Shown here: positions 8,189-16,961 of the stretch, one piece after another
Position numbering within the stretch: the stretch's first letter is position 1
Layout: every line of letters begins with the position of its first letter
Source: Paenibacillus_AB hodogayensis
GTDB taxonomy: Bacteria > Bacillota > Bacilli > Paenibacillales > NBRC-103111
Length of the DNA stretch: 64,000 nucleotides
Direction of reading: 5' to 3'
Assembly (NCBI RefSeq): GCF_039536325.1
Contig: NZ_BAAAYO010000006.1
Coordinates: 558,001-622,000 of the forward strand
Notes under the pieces: generated by a model
What the model was told of the DNA's origin: nothing
The model's input: the letters and a program-made list of their open reading frames with translations, nothing else
Database searches by the model: none
Program-made: the position numbers and the translations under genes

Positions 8189-8307
8189 TGTTCGACGAAG
8201 CTGTTGTCTGGTTCAACTGTGCTGCTGACGAAGCTGCTCCACCTTCGATTCGGGAAATCCCGTTGCGGAGGAAATTGCTGCATTGTCCAGGCCCATCCGA
8301 ATCAGAT

Positions 8308-10131
8308 TCAGGACGTTCTTGTACGGTTCGGAATTTTAATAAAGAACGTGGTGCCTTGTCCGAGCTCGCTCTCCGCATAGAGAGCGGCTTGATGAGCGTC
8401 GGCGATGTTTTTGACGATCGCGAGGCCAAGCCCCGTACCACCGGACGTGCCTCTGGTCCGGGCCTTATCGGCTTTGTAAAACCGCTCGAAAATATAAGGC
8501 AGGTCCTCCTGCGGAATCCCTCTTCCGCCGTCGGCAATCTCAATCTGAACCGTCTCGTCCTGCTGCTCGGCGATCCTCTTTACCCGGATATCGATCCATG
8601 CTCCTTCTGGCGTATGCCGAATCGCGTTATCCAGCAAATTCGTTAATACTTGCTCCAGCCGGTCTTCGTCGGCATGGCGCATCGTGATGCCGCTGTCCGG
8701 AAGCATCAGCTTGAAGGCGATGCCGCGCTCCTTGCACAACGCGCTGAACTTGCGGTATACCCGTTGGATGAGCGGCTCCAGCTCAAACTCGCGAAAATTC
8801 ATCTCCATGTGGCCGGCTTCCATCCGGGCGAGGTCCAGCAAATCTTTCACCAGCCGTCCCATCCGCAGCGACTCGTCGTGGATCACTTGAGCCAGCTCCT
8901 GCCGGTCTTCCGGTGTGGCGGCGATATCGTCAAGCAGCGCCTCGCTGTACCCCTGCAGCATCGACAGAGGCGTCCGCAGTTCGTGCGAGACGTTGGCGAC
9001 AAAATCTTTGCGCAGCTTGTCGAGTCGGTGCTCCTCCGTCACGTCGCGGAGCACGGCGACGGCGCCTCGCAGTCCTTCGGACGAATAAAGCGGAGCCATA
9101 ACCGCGGAATAGACGCTGCTATGCACGCGAATGGTCGACGTATTTTCCTTGTTCGTGCTGACCACATCGGCAAACAAAGATTGAAGCGGTCCCGGTACGA
9201 GCGTCTGCTCTGGATACTCCCCGTCAGCGTCCTCCCAGCCGATGCCCTGCCACTGTTCCACAAGCAGTTCCCCCTGCGGGTTCGTCAAAATGACGCTCCC
9301 ATCGGCATCCAGCGTAATGACGGCGTCGGTCATGCTGCGCAATACGCTCGACAAATGCTCCTTCTCGTTGTTCAAGGCATGGATCGTCAAGTCGAGGCGC
9401 TCCGTCATCTTGTTGATCGCGATCGCCAGCTCGCCGATTTCGTCGGAGGACGTTACCGGCACCCGCGTTTTGTACTCGCCCAGCGTAATAAAGTCTGCCG
9501 CCTTTTTCATTTGCAGCAAAGGCTGCGTGATGCGCGACGACAGGAAGAAGGCGAACAGCGTCGTGAGCAAAAATCCGATAACGCCGGCGATTACGAATAA
9601 ATTCTGAAAATAGGCTTGCGTGTAATCGAGAGCGATTTGCGCCTGATACAAGACGACGACACCGTTTACTTTATTCGTGCCAGCCTCGTATTGAGGTACG
9701 CCTACCGCCAAAAATCGCTTGCCTGTTTGCGGATCGAAGAAAATGGCCGGGAACTTGCCGCCTTCCAATATTTTGGTCAGCTTCTCGGACTCGAACAAAT
9801 CTCGCGCCTTCAGCCGCGGAATTTGCGTTGCCTTGGCGGCGGGAATGATCTCCTCCAGCCGTTCATTCAATACGATCAAAGCCGCATCCTGGGCATCGAG
9901 CAGTTCCGCGACCGCATTTACGTAGGAGAACTCTTCCTTATGCAGCGTCAGGTCTGCAGACACTTTCAACGCCAGCTTCTGCAGGCTTCGCTCCTGGTCC
10001 TTCGAGTTGGCGAAGTTCGTATCGAGAAATTGTCCCATAAAGACGCCGTTGATCACAAGAACAACGGCGACTAATCCGATAATGGTCATCCACAGCTTGC
10101 CGACGACGCTTTTCCATTTCCACAGTTTCAC
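8308..10131 (-). CDS. resE: Sensor histidine kinase ResE
   Basis: ResE senses the respiratory or oxygen state and phosphorylates ResD. The 607-residue order is: TM1 (about 13-33), an extracytoplasmic sensor region, TM2 (about 177-198), HAMP (about 199-250), PAS (about 258-365), HisKA with the phosphoacceptor VSHELRTPL (His383), and HATPase_c with the N box (LLDNAIRHTP) and G boxes (GGRGIP, GTGLGLAI). The start is a GTG one base after the resD stop, so resD-resE are coupled; the ribosome binding site is weak. Identity rests on the res gene order; alone it could be called a PhoR/WalK-type kinase. Confidence 0.9.
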   Translation of the reverse strand: MKLWKWKSVVGKLWMTIIGLVAVVLVINGVFMGQFLDTNFANSKDQERSLQKLALKVSADLTLHKEEFSYVNAVAELLDAQDAALIVLNERLEEIIPAAKATQIPRLKARDLFESEKLTKILEGGKFPAIFFDPQTGKRFLAVGVPQYEAGTNKVNGVVVLYQAQIALDYTQAYFQNLFVIAGVIGFLLTTLFAFFLSSRITQPLLQMKKAADFITLGEYKTRVPVTSSDEIGELAIAINKMTERLDLTIHALNNEKEHLSSVLRSMTDAVITLDADGSVILTNPQGELLVEQWQGIGWEDADGEYPEQTLVPGPLQSLFADVVSTNKENTSTIRVHSSVYSAVMAPLYSSEGLRGAVAVLRDVTEEHRLDKLRKDFVANVSHELRTPLSMLQGYSEALLDDIAATPEDRQELAQVIHDESLRMGRLVKDLLDLARMEAGHMEMNFREFELEPLIQRVYRKFSALCKERGIAFKLMLPDSGITMRHADEDRLEQVLTNLLDNAIRHTPEGAWIDIRVKRIAEQQDETVQIEIADGGRGIPQEDLPYIFERFYKADKARTRGTSGGTGLGLAIVKNIADAHQAALYAESELGQGTTFFIKIPNRTRTS

Positions 10132-10132
10132 G

Positions 10133-10852
10133 TTATTTCGGCACCTCGAGCTTATACCCTACGCCCCATACCGTCGTAATCATGGCTGCGGCTTCCGGCG
10201 ATACTTTGTTCAGCTTCTCGCGCAGCCGCTTCACATGCGTATCGACCGTGCGCAGATCGCCGAAAAATTCGTAATTCCACACGTCCTTGAGCAAATCCTC
10301 GCGCGAGAACACTTTGTCCGGCGATGTCGCCAAGTAGTGCAGCAGCTCATATTCTTTCGGCGTCAGAGCCACCTCTTGTCCTCCGGCGGTTACCCGGTGA
10401 GCGTCGTGCTCGATAATCAAGTGCGGAAACACGATGTTGTTGCTGGCATGAATCGCATCTTTAGCCAAGTACGCGGTCGCCGAGGAGCGCCGCAGGATCG
10501 CTTTGACCCGGTAGATCACTTCCCGGGGACTGAACGGCTTCACCACGTAATCGTCGGCCCCGACTTCGAAGCCTTGAACGCGGTTCGCTTCTTCACCCTT
10601 CGCGGTCAGCATAATAACCGGGGTGGCCTTCACCTGCCGCAAACGGGCGCACACTTCCGTTCCATCGATGCCCGGCAGCATGACGTCCAGCAGAATCAAA
10701 TCGTAGTCGCCTTCGAGCGCCTTGGCCAGCGCCGATTCCCCATCCTCCGCCTCGTCGATCACGTAGCCTTCTTTTTCGAGGTACATCCGCAGCAAGCGAC
10801 GGATGCGCTCCTCGTCGTCTACTACCAATATGCTCGCCTTCAAATCCATCAT
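10133..10852 (-). CDS. resD: Response regulator ResD
   Basis: An OmpR-family DNA-binding response regulator that activates anaerobic and respiratory genes, including the res operon. The receiver domain is complete: acidic pocket DDE (about 12-14), phosphorylated Asp56 in LLDVMLPG, Thr in MLTAKGEE, and Lys in VKPFSPRE. A C-terminal winged helix (about 145-235) has VDTHVKRLREKLNK and the ending VWGVGYKLEV. Much of it is near-identical to my memory of B. subtilis ResD (EEANRVQGFE, YEFFGDLRTVDTHV). Start: ATG at 10852 after AAGGAGGGTG; the next codon is also ATG. It lies 43 bp after resC and 1 bp before resE. Confidence 0.95.
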   Translation of the reverse strand: MMDLKASILVVDDEERIRRLLRMYLEKEGYVIDEAEDGESALAKALEGDYDLILLDVMLPGIDGTEVCARLRQVKATPVIMLTAKGEEANRVQGFEVGADDYVVKPFSPREVIYRVKAILRRSSATAYLAKDAIHASNNIVFPHLIIEHDAHRVTAGGQEVALTPKEYELLHYLATSPDKVFSREDLLKDVWNYEFFGDLRTVDTHVKRLREKLNKVSPEAAAMITTVWGVGYKLEVPK

Positions 10853-10895
10853 CTGCCGTTCACCCTCCTTGGCCAAACTCGCTTGTAGTTTTTCG

Positions 10896-12155
10896 TTACA
10901 CGCCGGCGTACGAGTGAAGCCCGGCTATGATCAAATTGACACCGACGTTGGTAAACATGACGACGACAAAGCCGATCACCGCCATCCAGGCGGACTTGCG
11001 GCCCTGCCAACCGCGGGAAAGACGGAAATGCAAGTACGCGGTGTAGTACAACCACGTAATAAGCGCCCAGACTTCCTTCGGGTCCCATCCCCAGAACCTC
11101 CCCCACGCCTCATGCGCCCAGATCATCGCGAAGATGAGCGCGCCGAGCGTAAACAACGGGAATCCGATCGCAATCGCTCGGTAGCTGATCTCGTCCAAAT
11201 CTTCCGGGTCCATCCCGTTCATCGCGGGTTGAATCGCCGCGCCCACCTGCTTGCGCAGGATGAGCCGGACGAGTCCGTACAAGATCAACCCGGCGATGAG
11301 CGACCAGAGGAACGTATTCAGCTTCCGGCCCGCATTGATGCCGTTCATCCACGAAGGCGACGTAAACAACGGCTCCTCCATGCCCAAAAACGGCTTCATC
11401 GTTTCGACCGTGCTGTTGTAAGGCTTGACGATTGGGGGCAGCACGTAATCGACGGTGCTTGTCGTCACATTCTCTTTTCCGTTCTGGTCGATCTTCGTAA
11501 TTTCCTGCTTGAACTTTGCTTCATAGCCGATTCCTTTGAAAACAAACGAAGTCACGACGAACGCCACGACCGTAAACACGACGAAAATGACGACTTCCAC
11601 GCCGCGCCGTTCGCGGCGGTCCGCCTTCGACGTTCCCTTGAAGTTGACCACCCGCAGCAAATACATCAGCCCGGCTGCGAACCCTACGGCAAAAAACGCT
11701 TCCGAGAACGCCGCGGTCGTAACATGAATTTTCAGCCAGTAACTTTGCAGCGCCGGAATGAGCGGTTGAATGTCCGGCGGAAACACGAGCGCGTAAGCCA
11801 GGATGATGACGCACACCGGCATCGCGAACATGCCGAGCACGGCAACGCGGTATATCGCGTATACGATCACGAATGCGAGCGCGATCATCATCGAGAGGAA
11901 AGTCAAAAACTCGAACATGTTGCTGACGGGAATATGCCCCGCCGCGTACCAGCGCGTGAAGAAATAGCCGAGCTGGGAAGCGAAGCCGACGATCGTTAGA
12001 ACGAGTCCCCCCCGGCCCCATCGCTTCAAGTGGCGCTCGGGGTCCCGCGAGCTCCATTTTTTTCCCGTAACCGCAATGCCGAAGACGATAAACGACAGCG
12101 TGTACAGGATAAATGCAATCAATAAAAACGTTCCGCTAAGCGATTCCGTATTCAA
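10896..12155 (-). CDS. resC: Cytochrome c biogenesis protein ResC (CcsA/CcsB family)
   Basis: ResC and ResB form the System II haem handling and cytochrome c synthetase complex in the membrane. The 419-residue polytopic protein has about eight membrane segments and the conserved haem-handling block WGWDPKEVWALITWLYY at about 335-355. Conserved His residues include one in the final LIIAGLHSYAGV. The start is TTG at 12155, overlapping the resB stop as TTGA, with AAGAGGTGA upstream, so translation is coupled to resB. A hydrophilic insertion at about 225-275 is longer than I expect for this family. Confidence 0.93.
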   Translation of the reverse strand: MNTESLSGTFLLIAFILYTLSFIVFGIAVTGKKWSSRDPERHLKRWGRGGLVLTIVGFASQLGYFFTRWYAAGHIPVSNMFEFLTFLSMMIALAFVIVYAIYRVAVLGMFAMPVCVIILAYALVFPPDIQPLIPALQSYWLKIHVTTAAFSEAFFAVGFAAGLMYLLRVVNFKGTSKADRRERRGVEVVIFVVFTVVAFVVTSFVFKGIGYEAKFKQEITKIDQNGKENVTTSTVDYVLPPIVKPYNSTVETMKPFLGMEEPLFTSPSWMNGINAGRKLNTFLWSLIAGLILYGLVRLILRKQVGAAIQPAMNGMDPEDLDEISYRAIAIGFPLFTLGALIFAMIWAHEAWGRFWGWDPKEVWALITWLYYTAYLHFRLSRGWQGRKSAWMAVIGFVVVMFTNVGVNLIIAGLHSYAGV

Positions 12156-13831
12156 GAATTGTTCACCTCTTTGGCCAACTGCTTCGGAGTTACCTCGATG
12201 CCTGTCCGGTTCAGCACCACCGCCACTTCGTTCCGCAGCCCGTACCAGTTTTTGTTCGTATGGGCGCCAAGCGTCAGCTTGTCCCCGTCGTCAAACCGCA
12301 ACCAGATGCGCCGGTGCTGCCAATACAGTCCCATCACGACGCCGATCAGGAAAATCGTCGCGCCGACAAAGATGTATGGCAATGCCGTATCGCGGCGTAT
12401 GTTCAAATAGCTCGTAAAATTGGCGATCTTGACGTCATCCATCGAATTGACGGAAATGTCCCACACGCTGCCGATCGCTCCGTTGATCTTGTCTTGACTG
12501 AACTTGATTTTGTCGACCTCGCGAGGAAAGTACAGGTAAGATTGGCCTTCCTTCGGCAGATCCGGGCCGGTAATCGAGAAGACGAACGCCGGCGCGTTCG
12601 GTTCGTTGGACACGGTGATGGGCGTGCCTTTGTCGTTCAGCGAGAAGTCCGGAAAAAACTCCTTCATCTCGAGCTTATACGGTCCGGCTTCATACGTCTG
12701 CTCCGGATTTTTCATCCGGATCGTAAACGGGCCGTAAGCCTGTCCGGTCTGCTTGTTGCGAAGCATCGGACTGACCGCCAGCAGACGCGGCGTCTGGGCG
12801 TAATCGAATTGGTACGCCAGCAGCCCTTTGTAGTTCAACGGGTGGTTGACCGTAATCGTCTGACGCGTCAGTTCCTTAAGTTCCGGCCGCTTGTTCGGGT
12901 CGTCGCAGTCGGCTACGCATTGGTACAGAATCGCCTTCGTCTCGTACAGCTTCGGAACGATCTGCCCTTTCTCGCGAAACTGCTCGCTCATCTCCGATTC
13001 CTCGTAAAACTCCACGTTGAACTGCTCGTTCTCCAAATAATAATGGGTTTCCGGAAGCGGAACCGGCTCTCCTTCGAGAAATCCGGCGTATTGGTCCAGC
13101 TGCCAGCCCGGCAAACCGCGCATCAGCACGGCCAGCAGGAAGATGATCAGGCCGATATGGTTAATGTAAGGCCCCCACCGGCTGAACCGGTGCTTTTCGG
13201 CGAGCAGCGCGGCCCCGTCCGTATGCACCCGATACCCTTTTTTGCGCAGCTTCGCCGCCGCATCCTGGACCCAAGCTTCCGGCTGTTGAGCGCCGGCACC
13301 GGTTGTTCCGAGCGGTGCGGTATACACGACCTTTTGTCTCAGCAGAAAAGCGAGATGCTTGCGGATCTGCTGCTTGCTGAGCGCCCTGTACAACGGCAGC
13401 ACCCGGTCGAGGCTGCAGATGACAAGCGAAGTGCCGATACAGACGAGCAGGCCGATAAACCACCAGGAGCCGTATGTATCGGATAAACCGAGCTTGTAGT
13501 ACCAATCCCCGGTCCAGCCGTACGTTTCTTTGTAATACTTGGCCGGATCGACGTTCAGAAACGTATTTTCCTGCGGGTAAATCGAGCCGAGCATCGCTCC
13601 GACGAGCGTAGCCAGTATCAGGTAAATCGCTACCCGCACCGACGAGAAGAAATTCCAAACCCGGTCGAGCACGGACGGGTTATCCTTCTGGGAACGCCGG
13701 GCGACGCCGTCGTAGCGCATCTCCAGCGGGGCATCTCCGTCGTCCTCGTGCAGAGGCTTCCCGCACGCTTCGCACAATACGGTTCCCACATGATTTTGAT
13801 GCCCGCATTCGCATTTCGTGTTCACAATCAC
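12152..13831 (-). CDS. resB: Cytochrome c biogenesis protein ResB with N-terminal zinc ribbon
   Basis: ResB (Ccs1) works with ResC to deliver and ligate haem to apocytochromes. The 559-residue protein has membrane segments near 75-95, 125-145, 225-245 and 500-520 and a large extracytoplasmic domain between the last two. The first 30 residues add a cysteine cluster (KCECG ... CEACG) typical of a zinc ribbon, not part of the basic ResB core. The start is GTG at 13831 with AAGGAGC about 10 nt upstream. Operon order resA-resB-resC-resD-resE is as in B. subtilis. Confidence 0.93.
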   Translation of the reverse strand: MIVNTKCECGHQNHVGTVLCEACGKPLHEDDGDAPLEMRYDGVARRSQKDNPSVLDRVWNFFSSVRVAIYLILATLVGAMLGSIYPQENTFLNVDPAKYYKETYGWTGDWYYKLGLSDTYGSWWFIGLLVCIGTSLVICSLDRVLPLYRALSKQQIRKHLAFLLRQKVVYTAPLGTTGAGAQQPEAWVQDAAAKLRKKGYRVHTDGAALLAEKHRFSRWGPYINHIGLIIFLLAVLMRGLPGWQLDQYAGFLEGEPVPLPETHYYLENEQFNVEFYEESEMSEQFREKGQIVPKLYETKAILYQCVADCDDPNKRPELKELTRQTITVNHPLNYKGLLAYQFDYAQTPRLLAVSPMLRNKQTGQAYGPFTIRMKNPEQTYEAGPYKLEMKEFFPDFSLNDKGTPITVSNEPNAPAFVFSITGPDLPKEGQSYLYFPREVDKIKFSQDKINGAIGSVWDISVNSMDDVKIANFTSYLNIRRDTALPYIFVGATIFLIGVVMGLYWQHRRIWLRFDDGDKLTLGAHTNKNWYGLRNEVAVVLNRTGIEVTPKQLAKEVNNS

Positions 13832-13876
13832 GGGGTGTATCGCTCCTTTACAGAGGTGAACTCATTCGCTTACAGC

Positions 13877-14401
13877 TTACAGCTTCAGCATCGGGCGGAT
13901 CGTTTGCTCGATGAAGTCGTCATCCATTTCCATGACGGCAATCTTGACGATTTTACCGGACGGATCGATGAAGAACGTCGTGGGGTAATAACGGACCGCG
14001 TAACGGTCACGCATCCGCAGCTCCTTGTCCAGCAGCACGGGAAACGTTATGTTCATCTGCTGAACGAAGCTCTGCACGGTGACGTTGCTTTCATCCAGAT
14101 TCAGTCCGAGCACAACCAGCCCCTTGTCCTTCCACTTCTCGTACTGGCGCTGAATCGCCGGCATTTCGCGGGCGCACGGTTCGCACCAAGAACCCCAGAA
14201 GTTGACCATCACCGCTTTGCCGCGATAATCGGACAGCGAAGCCTTGCTCCCGTCCAGCCCCGTTAACGAAAAATCAGGAGCAGTGCTCCCTTCGCGAGGA
14301 ATGTCTTCCTTGGCGAACAGGCTGCTCCCTATCGTGTATCCTCCGATCAGCAAAACGAAGGTCAGAATGATGCCTTGAATCCATTTCTTATGTTCGCGCA
14401 C
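13877..14401 (-). CDS. resA: Thiol-disulfide oxidoreductase ResA
   Basis: ResA is a membrane-anchored thioredoxin-like protein that reduces the CXXCH cysteines of apocytochrome c outside the membrane. The 174-residue protein has a membrane anchor (about 8-28) and an AhpC/TSA-like fold with active site WCEPC (Cys73, Cys76), exactly the ResA motif. A cis-Pro segment (YYPTTFFIDPSG) lies near the C-terminus. The start is GTG at 14401 with GAAGGTGA upstream. It is the first gene of the res operon, 74 bp after rluB. Confidence 0.95.
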   Translation of the reverse strand: MREHKKWIQGIILTFVLLIGGYTIGSSLFAKEDIPREGSTAPDFSLTGLDGSKASLSDYRGKAVMVNFWGSWCEPCAREMPAIQRQYEKWKDKGLVVLGLNLDESNVTVQSFVQQMNITFPVLLDKELRMRDRYAVRYYPTTFFIDPSGKIVKIAVMEMDDDFIEQTIRPMLKL

Positions 14402-14475
14402 CGTAAATCACCTTCACTTTCCAGTATCAATGCGGCTACACCCATTATAGCGAAATCGATTGAGAAAAAACGCCG

Positions 14476-15225
14476 TCATTGCGGAGTTTTTTGAACATTA
14501 TGTGACTGCACCGCGCTCTGGCGCAGCTCCTCGACCTCGGCCTTCGTAAGCATCCGGTGCTTGCCACGGGCGAGCCCGGCGAGCAGCAGCGAGCCGAACT
14601 GAATGCGCTTCAGCCGGATGACCGGAAACCGGATCGCATCGAACATGCGCCGCACTTGGCGATTTCGGCCCTCGTGAATCGTGATGGACACGATCGTCTC
14701 GTTTTTCTCCGGATTGATATCCACGTACTCCAGCTCGGCCGGAGCGGTCAAGCCGTCCTCCAACTGAATGCCGGCCCGCAGCTTGTCCAGCAAATCTCCG
14801 TGCGGCACGCCTTCTACTGTTGCGTGATACGTCTTCGGCACGTGATGGCTCGGGTGCGTAAGCAGGTTCGCCAGCGCCCCGTCGTTCGTCAGCAGCAGCA
14901 GTCCTTCGCTGTCGTAATCAAGCCGGCCGACCGGGTATACCCGCTCCTTGACGTCCTTGATGTAATCGTTCACCACGTCGCGGCCTTCCGGGTCGGACGT
15001 GCTTGTTATGACGCCCTTCGGCTTGTTGAGCAAAATATATTGCATGCGTTGACGGTTGATCGGACGCCCGTCCACTTTTATGGCATCGACGGCGGGGTCG
15101 ACCTTGACCCCCAGTGTCGTTACCGTCTCATCGTTCACCTGAACCCTGCCGGCTTCGATGTATTCCTCGCATTTGCGCCGCGACGCCACGCCGGCCTGGG
15201 CCAAAACTTTTTGCAATCGTTCCAT
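14476..15225 (-). CDS. rluB: 23S rRNA pseudouridine synthase RluB
   Basis: RluB converts U2605 (E. coli numbering) of 23S rRNA to pseudouridine. The 249 residues hold an N-terminal S4 RNA-binding domain (about 1-60, ASRRKCEEYIEAGRVQVN) and a RsuA-type catalytic domain with PVGRLDYDSEGLLLL (catalytic Asp103). It ends NRQVRRMFDAI ... VIRLKRIQFG. The ribosome binding site is GAGGTGA. As in B. subtilis it stands just before resA, and just after the spm/dacB block. Confidence 0.95.
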   Translation of the reverse strand: MERLQKVLAQAGVASRRKCEEYIEAGRVQVNDETVTTLGVKVDPAVDAIKVDGRPINRQRMQYILLNKPKGVITSTSDPEGRDVVNDYIKDVKERVYPVGRLDYDSEGLLLLTNDGALANLLTHPSHHVPKTYHATVEGVPHGDLLDKLRAGIQLEDGLTAPAELEYVDINPEKNETIVSITIHEGRNRQVRRMFDAIRFPVIRLKRIQFGSLLLAGLARGKHRMLTKAEVEELRQSAVQSHNVQKTPQ

Positions 15226-15243
15226 TTGACAGTCACCTCAACC

Positions 15244-15585
15244 CTAATGATAACCATCCTTTGGGGAAATCACAAGTTCGGCCCATGGAAAATGCTTCCC
15301 GGGGCATTCATCGTGATGCGAGATCACGTCGCCGGGGTCGAAACCGAACTTGTCGGCCAGCCGCAGCACTAGCTTTTGCAGGATGAAGAACTGTTCCTGC
15401 ATCAGGCCGGACACCGTCTCGTCGGGCCGGGAGAAGTCGCCCTCGACGCAAATATGAATCGTCTGCGGATCGGTCGTTTCGGACGACGGTATAATTTCGC
15501 CGTGCCGGGTTATATAGAAATCGTAGCCTTTGCCGTTTATCGACGAGCAGACGGATTGATGGATCGTAATGCCGGTCGGTTGCAT
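15244..15585 (-). CDS. Small amidase_2/PGRP-like protein
   Basis: A 113-residue protein that looks like a minimal N-acetylmuramoyl-L-alanine amidase (amidase_2/PGRP) domain. The zinc-ligand pattern is recognisable: GITIHQS (His9), DFYITRHGEIIPS as the second strand pair, HICVEGDF, and SHHDECPGKHFPW (His90 or 91, Cys94, Lys97). No signal peptide or cell-wall domain is present, so it would stay in the cytoplasm or mother cell unless exported another way. The start is ATG at 15585 after GAGGTGA; a GTG four codons earlier is less well placed. It lies between spmB and rluB, 18 bp before rluB. Confidence 0.7.
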   Translation of the reverse strand: MQPTGITIHQSVCSSINGKGYDFYITRHGEIIPSSETTDPQTIHICVEGDFSRPDETVSGLMQEQFFILQKLVLRLADKFGFDPGDVISHHDECPGKHFPWAELVISPKDGYH

Positions 15586-15662
15586 CCCTGGAATCACCTC
15601 GCCTAGTCGGGCTGCTCCATTATATGTAGGCGGGCGTTCGGAAGTGCGATACCCGCTAAAAG

Positions 15663-15703
15663 AAAAAAAGCCCTATCTGCCCGGAGGCGAAAAGGACTTG
15701 AGT
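15663..15703 (-). terminator. Possible weak terminator after spmB
   Basis: AGTCC pairs with GGGCT around an inner GCC/GGGC element, followed by a T-rich run on the minus strand. The stem is short, so some read-through to the amidase-like gene is likely. Confidence 0.4.
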
Positions 15704-15782
15704 CGGTCAGGAGAGTTCATGGCGCCGCTTCGTATTCGTTCATAGGAAGAGCAGTAGCGTAAACGGCCAATCGCCGAATTCG

Positions 15783-16325
15783 TCAGCCCGCTGCGGCAAA
15801 CACAAGCAGGCAGACCGCCACCGCCGCGACAAAGCCGACCAGGTCGGAGAACAGCCCGACCTTCAGCGCGTAGCGCCCGTTGCGTATGCCGACGGCGCCG
15901 AAATAAACGGTCAGCACGTACAGCGTCGTATCCGTGCTCCCCTGAATCGTCGAGGCGATCCGGCCGATCAGCGAATCCGGGCCGTATTGGCCGATCAGAT
16001 CGGCTGTGTAAGCAAGCGAGCCGGACCCCGTGATCGGTCGAAGGATCGCGAGTGGCAGCACTTCGCCGGGTACGCCGATATGCTCCAGTGCGGGCTTGAG
16101 CCAGCCGATCAGCAGATCCATCGCTCCGGAAGCGCGGAAGACGCTGATGGCGACCATCATACCCACCAGATGGGGGATGATTTTGACCGCCGTATCGAAT
16201 CCGTCCTTGGCCCCCTCGACGAACGATTCGTACACGGGCACTTTTTTGTATACCCCATATAGAGGTATGAGTACGATCAATACCGGAATCGCCCAGGCGG
16301 ACATCACGGATACGAGCGAATACAA
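15783..16325 (-). CDS. spmB: Spore maturation protein B
   Basis: SpmB acts with SpmA in spore core dehydration. The 180-residue membrane protein has the nucleoside-recognition/gate fold: several helices with conserved blocks KIIPHLVGMMVAISVFRASG (about 50) and LAILRPITGSGSLAY (about 95), and ending in a hydrophobic helix. The start is TTG at 16325, 6 bp after the spmA stop, with AAAGGATGAT upstream. Order dacB-spmA-spmB is as in B. subtilis, where the operon is read by SigE. Confidence 0.94.
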   Translation of the reverse strand: MYSLVSVMSAWAIPVLIVLIPLYGVYKKVPVYESFVEGAKDGFDTAVKIIPHLVGMMVAISVFRASGAMDLLIGWLKPALEHIGVPGEVLPLAILRPITGSGSLAYTADLIGQYGPDSLIGRIASTIQGSTDTTLYVLTVYFGAVGIRNGRYALKVGLFSDLVGFVAAVAVCLLVFAAAG

Positions 16326-16331
16326 GCGCGA

Positions 16332-16931
16332 TCATCCTTTCGGCACGGTTTTGGCCATTAGCCTTCGTCGGTACCAACGGTCCGCCAGTATCGCCGCCAT
16401 AGTGGCGATCGCGGTGGCGATCAGCGTCGTCCCGACGATCTCGGCCGGATTGGCGGAATTGTAGTTCATCCGGATGGCGATCAGCGTCGTCGGAATAAGC
16501 GTAATGCTGGCGGTATTGAGCGCTAGCAGCGTGCACATCGCCGGGCTCGCGGTATGTTTGTCCGGATTGAGCGTTTGCAGCTCCTGCATCGCCTTGATGC
16601 CCATCGGAGTAGCGGCGTTGCCAAGTCCGAGCAGGTTGGCGCTCATGTTGGACATGATATATCCGACAGCCGGGTGATCCTTGGGCACGTCGGGAAACAA
16701 CAGCCGAACGACGGGCCGGAGCAGCCGCGCCACTTTGCGCAGCATGCCCGAATCTTCGGCGATGCGCATCATGCCGAGCCAGAAGACGAGAATGCTGATC
16801 AAGCCGAAGCTGATCGTCACCCCATTCTTGGCCCCGTCGAACACGGCCTTCGTCACGACCTCCACGTTGCCTTGGGCTGCCGCCACGGCAAATCCGGCAA
16901 CGATAAAAAACAACCATATCCAGTTAACGAT
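16332..16931 (-). CDS. spmA: Spore maturation protein A (probable ATC start)
   Basis: SpmA, partner of SpmB in core dehydration; membrane protein with NGVTISFGLISILVFWLGMM and the SANLLGLGNAATPMGIKAM block. The start is unusual. The frame runs back through V-N-W-I-W, which matches the expected N-terminus (M-V-N-W-I-W in B. subtilis as I recall it), and the codon at the Met position is ATC (16929-16931). A strong Shine-Dalgarno (AGGGGGAG) lies exactly 7 nt before that ATC. No ATG, GTG or TTG fits. The first ordinary start, TTG at 16913, has no ribosome binding site and would cut the first six residues. With ATC the protein is 199 residues, the normal length. Confidence 0.88.
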   Translation of the reverse strand: MVNWIWLFFIVAGFAVAAAQGNVEVVTKAVFDGAKNGVTISFGLISILVFWLGMMRIAEDSGMLRKVARLLRPVVRLLFPDVPKDHPAVGYIMSNMSANLLGLGNAATPMGIKAMQELQTLNPDKHTASPAMCTLLALNTASITLIPTTLIAIRMNYNSANPAEIVGTTLIATAIATMAAILADRWYRRRLMAKTVPKG

Positions 16932-16961
16932 AACGTTTCTCCCCCTCTCGCCCGGAACGCG

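Noticed and set aside
15673..16917. A 414-codon minus-strand frame across spmA and spmB
   Set aside because: It is another frame of two well-recognised genes on the same strand; Arg/Gly-rich composition and no ribosome binding site.
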